From contig JAFTGN010000075.1 of assembly GCA_017457865.1 (NCBI GenBank), positions 1 through 64,000 on the forward strand: a DNA stretch of 64,000 nt, given 5' to 3'. The notes beneath the pieces were generated by a model. The model did not search any database. It was given only the letters and a program-made list of their open reading frames with translations, and was not told the DNA's origin. Made by a program: the position numbers and the translations under genes. Positions 51,851 to 60,793 of this stretch are shown in pieces. The DNA comes from Lachnospiraceae bacterium. GTDB taxonomy: Bacteria > Bacillota > Clostridia > Lachnospirales > Lachnospiraceae. Position 1 is the stretch's first letter. The number at the start of each line of letters is the position of its first letter.

Positions 51851-53677
51851 TTACTCTACCGTCACAGACTTTGCCAGGTTTCTCGGCTTATCCACATCCA
51901 GTCCCTTTGCCAGAGAGACATAGTAGGCAAGAAGCTGTAATGGGATCACTGCCAGAGAAGTGGTAAAGCATGGCAAGGTTTTTGGCACATAGACCGTAAA
52001 GTTTGCCGTATCCTCCATGGCATAGTTGCCTGCTGTGGTCAGCCCCATCACATATGCTCCTCTGGACTTCACCTCTACCATATTGCTGACCATCTTCTCA
52101 TACAGATCCGGCTGGGTGGCAATGCCGACCACCAGAATCCCCTTTTCGATCAGGGAGATGGTGCCATGCTTCAATTCCCCCGCCGCATACGCCTCAGAGT
52201 GAATATAAGAAATCTCCTTTAATTTCAGGGAGCCTTCCAGTGAGGTGGCATAGTCTACCCCTCTGCCGATGAAGAAGATATCATGACTGCCTGCAAACTT
52301 GCTGGCAAACCACTGGATCCGCTCCTTGTCTCCCAAAAGTGTCATGATCTTATCCGGCAGACTCTGAAGCTCTGTGAGCATCTCCCCGTAAGTCTGCTCA
52401 TCGATCTGACCTCTTACCTGACCGAAGTGGATGGCAAGAAGATACAATGCGGCCAGCTGGGTGCTGTACGCCTTTGTAGTAGCCACTGCAATCTCCGGTC
52501 CTGCCCAGGTATACAGTACCTTATCTGCTTCTCTGGCAATGGAGCTGCCCACTACGTTGACAATCCCTAACACAGGCACACCCTGTTCCTTTAATTCACG
52601 GAGCGCCGCCAGAGAGTCTGCCGTCTCTCCGGACTGACTGACGATGATGGCCAGCGAATCCGGCTCAATGATGGGATTGCGGTAGCGGAATTCACTTGCC
52701 AGATCCACTTCTACTGGAATTCTTGCCAGCTGCTCGATGACGTATTTGCCGGTAAAGCCCACATGGTAAGCAGAACCACAGGCAATGATGTAAATCTTCC
52801 GGAGAGCACGGGTCTCCTCATCGGTCATCTCCAGTTCATCCAGCACAATCTTCCCGTCACGGATTCTGGGACTGATGGTATCCCGTACTGCCTTTGGCTG
52901 CTCATAAATCTCTTTCAGCATAAAGTGCTCATAGCCGCCTTTTTCTGCTGCTTCCATATCCCAGTCTACGGTCACCAGTTCCTTAGTCTGCTCCTCTAAG
53001 TCGATATTATAAAAGGATGCACAATCCTTCTTTAACGCTACAATCTCCTGATTGTCAATGTAATACACCGTTCTGGTATGTTTCAAAATAGCAGGCACAT
53101 CAGAAGCAATGTAGTTGCCTTCCGGAGAAATGCCCACAATCAGCGGACTGTCCTTGCGGACTGCGTACAACACATCCGGATGCTCTTTGAACATAATTCC
53201 CAGCGCATAGGAGCCCTCTACTCTGGTGAGCATTTTGGCAATGGCTTCCAACGGATCGCCCTTGTAATAATCGGTGAGCAGGTGTACCAATACCTCTGTA
53301 TCGGTCTGGGAGATAAAAGTATACCCTCTCCGTTCCAGACGCTTTCTTAAAATCTGATAATTCTCTATGATACCATTATGCACCACCGCAATGCTCTTAT
53401 TTTCATTGAAATGAGGATGGGAGTTGGCAATGGATGGCTCTCCATGGGTCGCCCATCTGGTGTGGCCGATGCCGATGGTTCCATTGATCTGGGAACCGTC
53501 TGCGGTCAGTTCTCTTAATACCTGTAACCGTCCCTTTGCCTTGACGATCTGTAACTCTTTTCCATTGTATACAGACAGTCCTGCCGAGTCATACCCTCTG
53601 TACTCTAACTTTGCCAGTCCATCCAGCAAAATCGGTGCTGCCTGTTTCTCTCCTACATATCCTACAATGCCACACAT
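51851..53677 (-). CDS. glmS: Glutamine-fructose-6-phosphate aminotransferase (isomerizing)
   Basis: 608 residues, full length. N-terminal nucleophile MCGIVGYVG, GHTRWATHGEPS, then two SIS domains (ACGSAYHVGFTGKYVIEQLA and FIGRGVDYATSLEGSLKLKE) and the usual end AKSVTVE. It makes glucosamine-6-phosphate for peptidoglycan and wall polymers. AGGAGG precedes the ATG. The upstream gene glmM ends 9 bases before, so there is no room for a glmS ribozyme; the order glmM-glmS is an operon. The truncated MITE lies just after its stop. Confidence 0.97.
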   Translation of the reverse strand: MCGIVGYVGEKQAAPILLDGLAKLEYRGYDSAGLSVYNGKELQIVKAKGRLQVLRELTADGSQINGTIGIGHTRWATHGEPSIANSHPHFNENKSIAVVHNGIIENYQILRKRLERRGYTFISQTDTEVLVHLLTDYYKGDPLEAIAKMLTRVEGSYALGIMFKEHPDVLYAVRKDSPLIVGISPEGNYIASDVPAILKHTRTVYYIDNQEIVALKKDCASFYNIDLEEQTKELVTVDWDMEAAEKGGYEHFMLKEIYEQPKAVRDTISPRIRDGKIVLDELEMTDEETRALRKIYIIACGSAYHVGFTGKYVIEQLARIPVEVDLASEFRYRNPIIEPDSLAIIVSQSGETADSLAALRELKEQGVPVLGIVNVVGSSIAREADKVLYTWAGPEIAVATTKAYSTQLAALYLLAIHFGQVRGQIDEQTYGEMLTELQSLPDKIMTLLGDKERIQWFASKFAGSHDIFFIGRGVDYATSLEGSLKLKEISYIHSEAYAAGELKHGTISLIEKGILVVGIATQPDLYEKMVSNMVEVKSRGAYVMGLTTAGNYAMEDTANFTVYVPKTLPCFTTSLAVIPLQLLAYYVSLAKGLDVDKPRNLAKSVTVE

Positions 53678-53686
53678 AAGCCCCTC

Positions 53687-55036
53687 CTATTGTTCGATCT
53701 GATATCCTTTTGACGCGATCACTTCGATGATCCCGTCTACATACTGTTCACACAAGGCGATGGTCTTTGCTTCTGCCATCACCCGTACCAGCGGTTCTGT
53801 CCCGCTCTCCCGCACCAGAATCCGTCCGTCCTCTCCCAGCGCTTCTTCTGCTGCCTGTACGGCTGCCTGCACATCCGGATCTGCCTGGGCTGCCTTTTTA
53901 TCTGTCACCCGGACATTCTTTAACACCTGCGGGTAAATGGTCAGCGGCTCTGCCAGTTGTGCCAGTGACTTGCCGCATTCCAGCATCACATTCATCATCT
54001 GAAGAGAAGTCAGAATGCCGTCTCCTGTGTTGGCATACTCGCTGAAAATGATGTGACCGGACTGCTCTCCGCCAATGCTGTGACCGTTCTGCACCATATT
54101 TTCATACACGTACTTGTCACCCACTGCTGTCTTCTCATAACCGATGTCCAATGCATCAAAAGCCTTGTATAAACCCAGATTGGACATGACGGTAGTCACC
54201 ACTGTATTATTGGTCAGGCGGCCTTTCTCCTTTAAATACGCCCCGTAGATGTACAGAATCTGGTCTCCGTCCACTACATTGCCATGTTCATCCACACACA
54301 GACATCTGTCTGCATCTCCGTCATAAGCAAACCCCACATCTAACTTCTGTTCCTTTACCAGTTTCTGCAACCCCTCAATATGGGTAGAGCCGCAGTCTGT
54401 ATTGATATTCAACCCATTGGGCGCATTGTGAATGACTGTCACCTCTGCCCCCAGTGCTTCAAAAATACTGCCTGCAATGGCAGACGCACTGCCATTGGCA
54501 CAGTCTAAGCCAATCCGCTTGCCGGCAAAACTACCTTCCACAATGCTCTCTAAATATTTGATATATCTGGATCTGCCCTCTATATAATCTACGGTCCGCC
54601 CGATGTCAGCTCCCTGTGCCAGCGGAACGGCTGCCACCGCCCCATCCAAATAAGCTTCCACCGCCTCAATGACCGTTTCTTCCATCTTTTCACCTTTTCC
54701 ATTGAGCAGCTTGATTCCATTGTCATAATAAGGGTTGTGGCTGGCGGAGATCATGATGCCGCAGTCAAAGCCTTCCGTTCTTGCCACATAGGACACACTG
54801 GGTGTAGTGGTCACATGCAGCAAATAGGCGTCTGCCCCTGAGGCAGTCAAACCTGCTGCCAGAGCATACTCAAACATATAACTGCTCCGTCTGGTATCCT
54901 TTCCAATGACTACTTTACACTTGTGTTCCTGTCCATAATACCAGCCTAAAAACCGCCCCACCTGAAATGCCTGGTCTGCAGTTAGATCTACATTTGCCTC
55001 ACCACGAAATCCATCCGTTCCAAAATACTTACCCAT
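53687..55036 (-). CDS. glmM: Phosphoglucosamine mutase
   Basis: 449 residues from the ATG at 55036 (GGGAGGT upstream). MGKYFGTDGFRGEAN at the start, active-site Ser in GIMISASHNPYYDNGIK, metal loop FAYDGDADRC, and the phosphate loop RESGTEPLVRVMAEA. Converts glucosamine-6-P to glucosamine-1-P. Together with glmS in one transcript it feeds UDP-GlcNAc synthesis. Confidence 0.97.
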   Translation of the reverse strand: MGKYFGTDGFRGEANVDLTADQAFQVGRFLGWYYGQEHKCKVVIGKDTRRSSYMFEYALAAGLTASGADAYLLHVTTTPSVSYVARTEGFDCGIMISASHNPYYDNGIKLLNGKGEKMEETVIEAVEAYLDGAVAAVPLAQGADIGRTVDYIEGRSRYIKYLESIVEGSFAGKRIGLDCANGSASAIAGSIFEALGAEVTVIHNAPNGLNINTDCGSTHIEGLQKLVKEQKLDVGFAYDGDADRCLCVDEHGNVVDGDQILYIYGAYLKEKGRLTNNTVVTTVMSNLGLYKAFDALDIGYEKTAVGDKYVYENMVQNGHSIGGEQSGHIIFSEYANTGDGILTSLQMMNVMLECGKSLAQLAEPLTIYPQVLKNVRVTDKKAAQADPDVQAAVQAAEEALGEDGRILVRESGTEPLVRVMAEAKTIALCEQYVDGIIEVIASKGYQIEQ

Positions 55037-55137
55037 AGTTACCTCCCTTTGCGCCAATCACAAGAGTTGGACTGAAATCTGTTTCATTATATCATATTAA
55101 AATCCATGTGAAAAGGAAAACGATTGGAAAATGACAC

Positions 55138-55174
55138 AAAAAACTGACCCGGCTGTATCCTCCGGATCAGTTTT
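55138..55174 (-). terminator. Terminator after the first LCP gene
   Basis: CTGATCCGG pairs with CCGGGTCAG on the minus strand (one G-U), followed by TTTTTTG. Confidence 0.8.
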
Positions 55175-55183
55175 GATCGACAC

Positions 55184-56455
55184 TTATTGATATGGTCCTT
55201 CTGGTACAGGTGCTTCCATCTGCTCTTCTGACAAAACCTGTATTGTTTGCCCTTCCACAGTCGGTGCCATAGGATCTTGCGGTTGTATTTGCGTTTCTGT
55301 TTCTGACTCCCGCTTCAATGCATCCTCTACTTTTTCTTCTTCTGATACATTGCGATAAATAGTACCATAAAAACGCTCAATGGTACTTGGCCAGTCTGGA
55401 ATCAGCATATCCTGTCCATTGATGATGACAATCTGATACATGTCATCATAAGGCAGACGATCGGAAATCAACTCATATCCAAGTAACGTAGGAGCCATCA
55501 ACACCAGATTCATCAATTCCTGGGAAGGAATGTTGTGTGTGATATAAGGAGTCACCTCATTGATGATCCGATGGAGCTGACCAAACGACAACTTTTTTGC
55601 TTTTGCAACCACTTCCTCTAATACCCGACGCTGCCGCTCCGTTCGCTCATAGTCAGAATTGCCCACGTAACGAATTCTCGAAAAGGCAAGTGCCTGCGTG
55701 CCAGTCAGGTACAGGTTACCTCCCTCTTCCGGCAGATAGTCTCCGTGTTCTGTAATATCTCCCTCATCGTACATATCATCTATGTACTGATTGGCAACCC
55801 GCACTTCCTCCGGTGAAACATACATGGGAATACCACCCATAATATCAATGATGGAAATAAAACTATTGAAATTCACAGATGCATAATAGCTGATGTCAAT
55901 TCCAAAATTTGCCTCAATGGTCTCTACCAGCTTGGGCGCACCTCCCAGCGCATGGGCCAAATTGATCTTATAATTTCCATAATCCGGGATGGTCACATAC
56001 GTGTCGCGCATAATAGAAGTCAGCACAATCTCATGTGTATTATTGTTGATGGAAACCAGAATCATGGAATCGGAATTTCCCGCCCAATCATAATCCACAC
56101 GCCAATCTGTCCCCACCAGCAAAATATTGGTCACATGGGAATTATACACCAACCCTTTGCTGAGATTTTCCTGTAAGGCCTGATCAATTTTCTGCTGCTC
56201 AATACTATCGATACTGCTGCCTTCCAATTCATCTGGATTCTTTTGCTCTTCTATCTCTACATGTGGATTGATGACCACATCTACAGGGTCTTCCACATAA
56301 TTCATCTTATCCAATGAAGAAAAAATATACAGATACACTGCAATGGATCCGCTGAACAAACAACACAAAACAATACAGACTGATAAAACTGCAATCTGTA
56401 TCCGGCGTTTCGTCGTCTTTTTCTTCTCCTCATTGGTGAGGATTTTGATATCCAT
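55184..56455 (-). CDS. LytR-CpsA-Psr (LCP) family wall-polymer ligase
   Basis: 423 residues from the ATG at 56455 (GGAAGGG upstream). Cytoplasmic start rich in Lys, TM near 25 to 45, LCP domain about 110 to 340: ILLVGTDWR, NSDSMILVSIN, IVLTSIMRDTYVTIP, LAFSRIRYVGNSDYERTERQ with the lipid-binding Arg residues. The C-terminal tail is rich in Glu, Gln and Pro. LCP enzymes attach teichoic acid or capsule polymers to peptidoglycan. Single gene with promoter 56572-56600. Confidence 0.92.
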   Translation of the reverse strand: MDIKILTNEEKKKTTKRRIQIAVLSVCIVLCCLFSGSIAVYLYIFSSLDKMNYVEDPVDVVINPHVEIEEQKNPDELEGSSIDSIEQQKIDQALQENLSKGLVYNSHVTNILLVGTDWRVDYDWAGNSDSMILVSINNNTHEIVLTSIMRDTYVTIPDYGNYKINLAHALGGAPKLVETIEANFGIDISYYASVNFNSFISIIDIMGGIPMYVSPEEVRVANQYIDDMYDEGDITEHGDYLPEEGGNLYLTGTQALAFSRIRYVGNSDYERTERQRRVLEEVVAKAKKLSFGQLHRIINEVTPYITHNIPSQELMNLVLMAPTLLGYELISDRLPYDDMYQIVIINGQDMLIPDWPSTIERFYGTIYRNVSEEEKVEDALKRESETETQIQPQDPMAPTVEGQTIQVLSEEQMEAPVPEGPYQ

Positions 56456-56571
56456 AATCGCCCTTCCTGCCGGAACTTGCTTTCTCGACATACCCTTGTG
56501 CCAAATTCCGACTGTCCGAAAAATGTTACAATAAATCAAAGCCATCTCGCATAGCTTCGCTCAATAGTTAC

Positions 56572-56600
56572 ATTATAATACAGATTTTGAATGATTTCAA
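56572..56600 (-). promoter_or_regulatory. Promoter of the first LCP gene
   Basis: Minus strand: -35 TTGAAA, 17-base spacer, -10 TATAAT, with an about 110-base leader. Confidence 0.65.
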
Positions 56601-56625
56601 TCATTTTCCTCTGATTTCTATAACC

Positions 56626-56662
56626 AAAAACAGATGACCAAGCCGTCGAACCTGCTCATCTG
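56626..56662 (-). terminator. Terminator after the ABC exporter ATPase
   Basis: CAGATGA pairs with TCATCTG on the minus strand, followed by TTTTTGG; the loop is long (18 bases). Confidence 0.5.
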
Positions 56663-56683
56663 CTCCTACGTCCTTTCCAATGA

Positions 56684-57412
56684 TTACTTCATGAACTCTG
56701 AATATTCCTTCAACACCTGATTGGGTTCTCCAATTTTCACAATTTCCCCGTCATGCATCCACATCACTTTGGTACACAATTCCTTTAACATGGGAATACT
56801 GTGCGACACGATCAATACAGTACGGTTTTCATCATTGATCAGACTCTTCATTTTATTCAGACTCTTCTTTTTGAAATGCTCATCTCCTACACTGAGTACT
56901 TCATCAATCAACATGATCTCTGTCTCCAGGATTGCGGTAATGGAGAATGCCAGCTTGGAATACATACCGCTGGAATAGGTACGCACCGGCTTCTCGATAA
57001 AATCTCCCAGTTCAGAAAACTGGATGATCTCATCCATCTTTTCCCGCACATGGGCTTCGGAAAATCCCAGCAGCATACCAGCCAAAATAATATTCTCTCT
57101 GCCGGAAAGATTCTTCTGAAATCCCACGCCAATGGATAAAAGAGACACGGAATGTCCCTTCAGGTCGATGCTTCCTCCGTCTGCAGAAAAGATTCCTGCA
57201 ATGGCCTTCAGCATAGTGGACTTACCACTGCCATTCTTCCCAATGATCCCCCAGATTTCACCTTTTTCTACAGAAAAACTCACATTTTTTACTGCATGAA
57301 ACAGTTCTTTTTCATTGCGCTTTCCACGCAGTAACATTTTTTTGATGGAATATGATTTTAAGCTCTTGTAATCCACACATAAATTCTTTACTTCTATTGC
57401 ATATTCACCCAT
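56684..57412 (-). CDS. ABC-2 polysaccharide/teichoic acid exporter ATPase (Wzt/TagH type)
   Basis: 242 residues. An extended N-terminus before the P-loop (YKSLKSYSIKKMLLRGKRNE), Walker A GIIGKNGSGKSTMLKAIAGI, signature TYSSGMYSKLAFSI, Walker B IMLIDEVLSVGDEHFKKKS and H-loop VSHSIPML. This layout is specific for polymer-exporting ATPases. It stops after the nucleotide-binding domain, without the C-terminal substrate-binding domain of many Wzt proteins. The permease gene ends 4 bases upstream. Confidence 0.93.
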   Translation of the reverse strand: MGEYAIEVKNLCVDYKSLKSYSIKKMLLRGKRNEKELFHAVKNVSFSVEKGEIWGIIGKNGSGKSTMLKAIAGIFSADGGSIDLKGHSVSLLSIGVGFQKNLSGRENIILAGMLLGFSEAHVREKMDEIIQFSELGDFIEKPVRTYSSGMYSKLAFSITAILETEIMLIDEVLSVGDEHFKKKSLNKMKSLINDENRTVLIVSHSIPMLKELCTKVMWMHDGEIVKIGEPNQVLKEYSEFMK

Positions 57413-57416
57413 TATA

Positions 57417-58211
57417 CTATATCACCTTTACATAACTGTTTTCATTTTTGTAAATCAAACGGATACCAAACCAGGAAATGACCAGACCGATGAGAAACCA
57501 ACCAATCATCCATTTATAATGAGGCAATTCCCCATACAGCAAAACCCTGCGCAAAGAAGCCAGCATCACCGCCACAGGATTCAGTTCTGTAATCCAATCT
57601 GCTACCTTTGTTCCAAAATGCGCTCCAACCTTTGCATGCAGGTCATAGAAAATACCCGTCAGATAAAACATCATCCGCAAAAAAATATTCAACACATTGG
57701 CAAGGTCATCCACATATACGCCAAAGTGCAATAAAAATGTACATACACCAAATGTAATCACAAAGAGCGTCAACAAAATAGGAATGATAAACAAAAACTT
57801 CCATGTAATCGGCACACCCCACACAAGAATCATGCCAAATACAATGGCAAAGGAAACCAGCATCTTAAAGCCATTCACGTATCCCTTTACCAAAATCAGC
57901 ATGTATTTTGGAATATACACCTTTGACACGATCGCCTTGCTATTCTTTACACTAGACACACTGGCTTTTAACATTCTATTAAAAAAGTCCCATACCGTAA
58001 TGCCAATGAAAATAAAAATCGGAAAATACTGCAGCTGAGAATCAAAGATCACGCCAAACACAAATGCATATACCAGCATAAAGCAAAATGGCTCAATGAC
58101 CCACCACAACCAGTTTAAATAAGAATTTGCCACTTCTGCCTTTAACTCTGATCGTCCGGCATAAATCACATATTTCCCATACTTTTTTAAATCATTTATT
58201 ATCCTTTTCAT
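57417..58211 (-). CDS. ABC-2 polysaccharide/teichoic acid exporter permease (Wzm/TagG type)
   Basis: 264 residues from the ATG at 58211 (GGGAGAC upstream). Six TMs with the N-terminal amphipathic region RSELKAEVANSYLNWLWWVI, FIGITVWDFFNRML and WITELNPVAVMLASLRRVLL, as in Wzm/TagG. Exports undecaprenyl-linked polymer together with the ATPase encoded next. Confidence 0.92.
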   Translation of the reverse strand: MKRIINDLKKYGKYVIYAGRSELKAEVANSYLNWLWWVIEPFCFMLVYAFVFGVIFDSQLQYFPIFIFIGITVWDFFNRMLKASVSSVKNSKAIVSKVYIPKYMLILVKGYVNGFKMLVSFAIVFGMILVWGVPITWKFLFIIPILLTLFVITFGVCTFLLHFGVYVDDLANVLNIFLRMMFYLTGIFYDLHAKVGAHFGTKVADWITELNPVAVMLASLRRVLLYGELPHYKWMIGWFLIGLVISWFGIRLIYKNENSYVKVI

Positions 58212-58538
58212 CTTTGTCTCCCATATTGACAGTTCGTCTCTCACCCATACACCGATGGCCTCTTCTTCATTCACAGGAATTTCCCAACTTCCCATGCCTG
58301 ATCCTTCATAGTCAACGCTAGGTATTATATACTAGTTTTCCCTTCATTTCAACCAGTTCACTGAATTTTAATAGAAAAAAGATTTGTGCGGGATTGTGTA
58401 TGCAGCTTTTTCTCCACCCGCAAGGTCTCATTCTGCTGATCGCAGTTTTTTGATAACAGTAATTTTCTGTTATCAAAAAAACTGCCGCAGTACATTGTTT
58501 CACTACGACAGTTCCTCTTGTATGTCAGAGTCGTTTAT
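58212..58538. other. Intergenic region with two overlapping hairpins
   Basis: A 327-base gap. From 58474 to 58513 (minus) AACTGTCGTAGT pairs with ACTGCGGCAGTT and is followed by T7: the terminator of the DUF4422 gene. From 58442 to 58485 GCAGTTTTTTTGATAACAG pairs with CTGTTATCAAAAAACTGC. Both use the same GCAGTT segment and so exclude each other. The rest, up to the permease start, shows no gene. Confidence 0.6.
58474..58513 (-). terminator. Terminator of the DUF4422 glycosyltransferase gene
   Basis: 12-base-pair stem with two G-U-type pairs, 14-base loop region and T7 on the minus strand, 26 bases after the stop codon. Confidence 0.75.
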
Positions 58539-59342
58539 TTAACTCTGTTCATAAATCTGATTCATAAATTTACTTTTTAGAAAACGATACCCCTTTCGCA
58601 ACCAGTTTTCATCTTCCATGTAAATCACCGGAATAGACTTCATGCGGAAACGATTTTTGATATTTTTTTCCAGCCACACATTAAACAACAGTTCACTGAG
58701 ACGACCGTACACCCTTGCCTGAAAACGAGAGTAACTGCGTACTTCCGCATCAATTCGGGGTTCTAATTTCTCCAACACCCCAAAAACCCATTCACAGTAT
58801 GCATCCGACAAATCCCGGCGCATGATATACATGTTAAACATATGGGCACTTCTCCGTTTCATGACCGTTTCATAATAAGGAATATACTCTGGATATTCCT
58901 CCTTCAACAACTGCTCCAACGCCTCAAGAGGCTCTCTGTAATGGGTATGAAGATAGTGATCCCGAATATTCTCAATGACATAATTCCGCTTCTTTGGCAA
59001 AATGACATTATACTGATACAAAAGTTCCTGAAGTTCTTCGTCTGTCATCACGCACTCTTCTTTTTTGTGTGTCTTACGATACAGCCATGATTTGACCGAA
59101 TACTGTCTTCTGTAATGTGCCAGTCCCAGGTATGCGGCAGGCTGATTTTTCCAACACCAGTACAATCCTGTCAGTTCACAATAATACGGGTTTTTCCATG
59201 AAATATGATCCCCTGTATCATCCCCAATATACCCGATGTCCTGTCCCTTTTTTCTGCCAACATGCAACGGAAGATAACAGGAGTCTGATGGCATCCAGTA
59301 TTTTTTATGTGTTGCAATTGCAATTTTTACCTTAGGATCCAT
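58539..59342 (-). CDS. DUF4422 glycosyltransferase-like protein
   Basis: 267 residues. The pattern IAIATHKKYWMPSDSCYLPLHVG, GDDTGDHISWKNPYYCELTGLYWCWKN, LAHYRRQYS and MFNMYIMRR is that of DUF4422, a family in capsule and exopolysaccharide clusters, usually taken as a glycosyltransferase of GT-A fold. No TM. It sits between the nucleotidyltransferase and the polymer exporter, so probably adds a sugar to the exported polymer. Confidence 0.85.
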   Translation of the reverse strand: MDPKVKIAIATHKKYWMPSDSCYLPLHVGRKKGQDIGYIGDDTGDHISWKNPYYCELTGLYWCWKNQPAAYLGLAHYRRQYSVKSWLYRKTHKKEECVMTDEELQELLYQYNVILPKKRNYVIENIRDHYLHTHYREPLEALEQLLKEEYPEYIPYYETVMKRRSAHMFNMYIMRRDLSDAYCEWVFGVLEKLEPRIDAEVRSYSRFQARVYGRLSELLFNVWLEKNIKNRFRMKSIPVIYMEDENWLRKGYRFLKSKFMNQIYEQS

Positions 59343-59383
59343 GCAGTCCCCTCTCTCGTATTCTTACTTCCTTACTATCCTCA

Positions 59384-60301
59384 TCAAAACAATGGACTGG
59401 TATATACACCATCTGCAATGAGACGTGCAAACGCATCCACTACAGTTGCCTTATCTTCTGCATACGTTACACCAAACCACTTATCGGTACTCTCTAACAC
59501 CGCCACATCTGCCTGGCCACTCTTTAACATCTGGTCAATGATATCCGGCAGCAAATATTCTTTCTTGATATTTCCCTCTGGAATCTCCTTCAGGAACTCT
59601 ACAAATTTATCCTCCAATACCCGGAAAAAACCAGGTGTCAATCCCCACATATTCATAGATACATGACTCTTTGGATCCAATGTAACCGTTTGTTCATCCC
59701 GTACACAAGTTACCGTACCATCTGCCTGACGGCCAATTTCATGTGTTTCAATGACATCTGTCAATGTGCCATCTTCTCCCACCACACAGATACCTCTGGA
59801 CACAGTACCATTGTCACTTAATGTGTTCTCCAAAATGAAACCTGCCATACAGAAATCAAACTTCTCACTGGATTCATCTGCCTGTACCAGATAATCATGT
59901 ACTTTTACAAATGCTTCCTTTCCATAATAATCATCTGCATTGATGACAATGAATGGTTCCTTTACAATGTCCTTACAGGAAAGGACTGCCTGACCGGTTC
60001 CCCATGGTTTGGTACGGTCTGCCGGTTTCTCAAATCCTTCCGGAAGATCATCCAGTTCCTGATAAGCATATGCCACATCTACTACCTTCTCAATGCGATT
60101 GCCGATGACTTCCTTAAAAGTCTCTTCCAAATCCTTGCGGATAATGAATACCACTTTATTAAAGCCTGCTTCCAGTGCATCATGAATGGAATAATCCATG
60201 ATGATCTCTCCGTTTGGTCCTACCGGTGCCAGCTGTTTGATCCCACCACCAAAGCGACTGCCTAAACCAGCTGCCATAATTACCAATGTTGTATTTTTCA
60301 T
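59384..60301 (-). CDS. Sugar-phosphate nucleotidyltransferase family protein
   Basis: 305 residues. Nucleotide-binding start VIMAAGLGSRFGGGIKQLAP (GxGSR plus Lys), then VINADDYYG with the metal-binding Asp, and a later SMNMWGLTPGFFRVLEDKF segment. NTP_transferase family, making an NDP-sugar or NDP-alcohol; the substrate is not deducible. GGAGG precedes the ATG. Likely transcribed with the DUF4422 gene 41 bases downstream. Confidence 0.88.
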   Translation of the reverse strand: MKNTTLVIMAAGLGSRFGGGIKQLAPVGPNGEIIMDYSIHDALEAGFNKVVFIIRKDLEETFKEVIGNRIEKVVDVAYAYQELDDLPEGFEKPADRTKPWGTGQAVLSCKDIVKEPFIVINADDYYGKEAFVKVHDYLVQADESSEKFDFCMAGFILENTLSDNGTVSRGICVVGEDGTLTDVIETHEIGRQADGTVTCVRDEQTVTLDPKSHVSMNMWGLTPGFFRVLEDKFVEFLKEIPEGNIKKEYLLPDIIDQMLKSGQADVAVLESTDKWFGVTYAEDKATVVDAFARLIADGVYTSPLF

Positions 60302-60527
60302 ACATCCTCCTTATGATCACATCTGTGAATTTTCTTTTTTGTCCGTCCTGCGCTGTTTTCTAATTTGTTTATAGTTACACCCATTTGCATTTGGGCGCAA
60401 TTATCCCTCACCTCTTTCTCTTGACCATTATAGCGGATTTATTCTATCTTTTCAATTCTTTTTTTCCAAATCTGAGAATTTATTGCATTTTTTCTGAAAA
60501 TCGCTTAAATGCTTCGTCTTCAAGAAA

Positions 60528-60773
60528 TCAATAACCTCTTTCCACCCTATCATACTTTGGCATAGGACGATACCGCACCAGTTCCTCTGTTTTGGCTCTG
60601 TTCTGGTATTCTTTGATATATTCCTGCCGCATATCCTGAGACAAATTGGTCCATTCCACAAAATCTTTCTCACAGGCCGCCATCATAGTCTGGCACTTGG
60701 GGCACCTTGCCTGTCTGCTGCCGCTGACCATTCTCACCTGTCCACAGTCCGTACAGATAAATACATACATCAT
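60528..60773 (-). CDS. Small zinc-ribbon protein
   Basis: 81 residues from the first of two adjacent ATGs at 60773 (AAGGAGA upstream). Two CxxC pairs (FICTDCGQ and RCPKCQ) form a zinc ribbon; the remainder is charged and helical. Unknown function. It lies 20 bases downstream of the second LCP gene, in the same direction, so probably in its transcript. Confidence 0.7.
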   Translation of the reverse strand: MMYVFICTDCGQVRMVSGSRQARCPKCQTMMAACEKDFVEWTNLSQDMRQEYIKEYQNRAKTEELVRYRPMPKYDRVERGY

Positions 60774-60793
60774 ATTACTCTTCTCCTTATTTA

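Noticed and set aside
53678..53686. glmS ribozyme
   Set aside because: Only 9 bases separate glmM from glmS, so there is no space for it.
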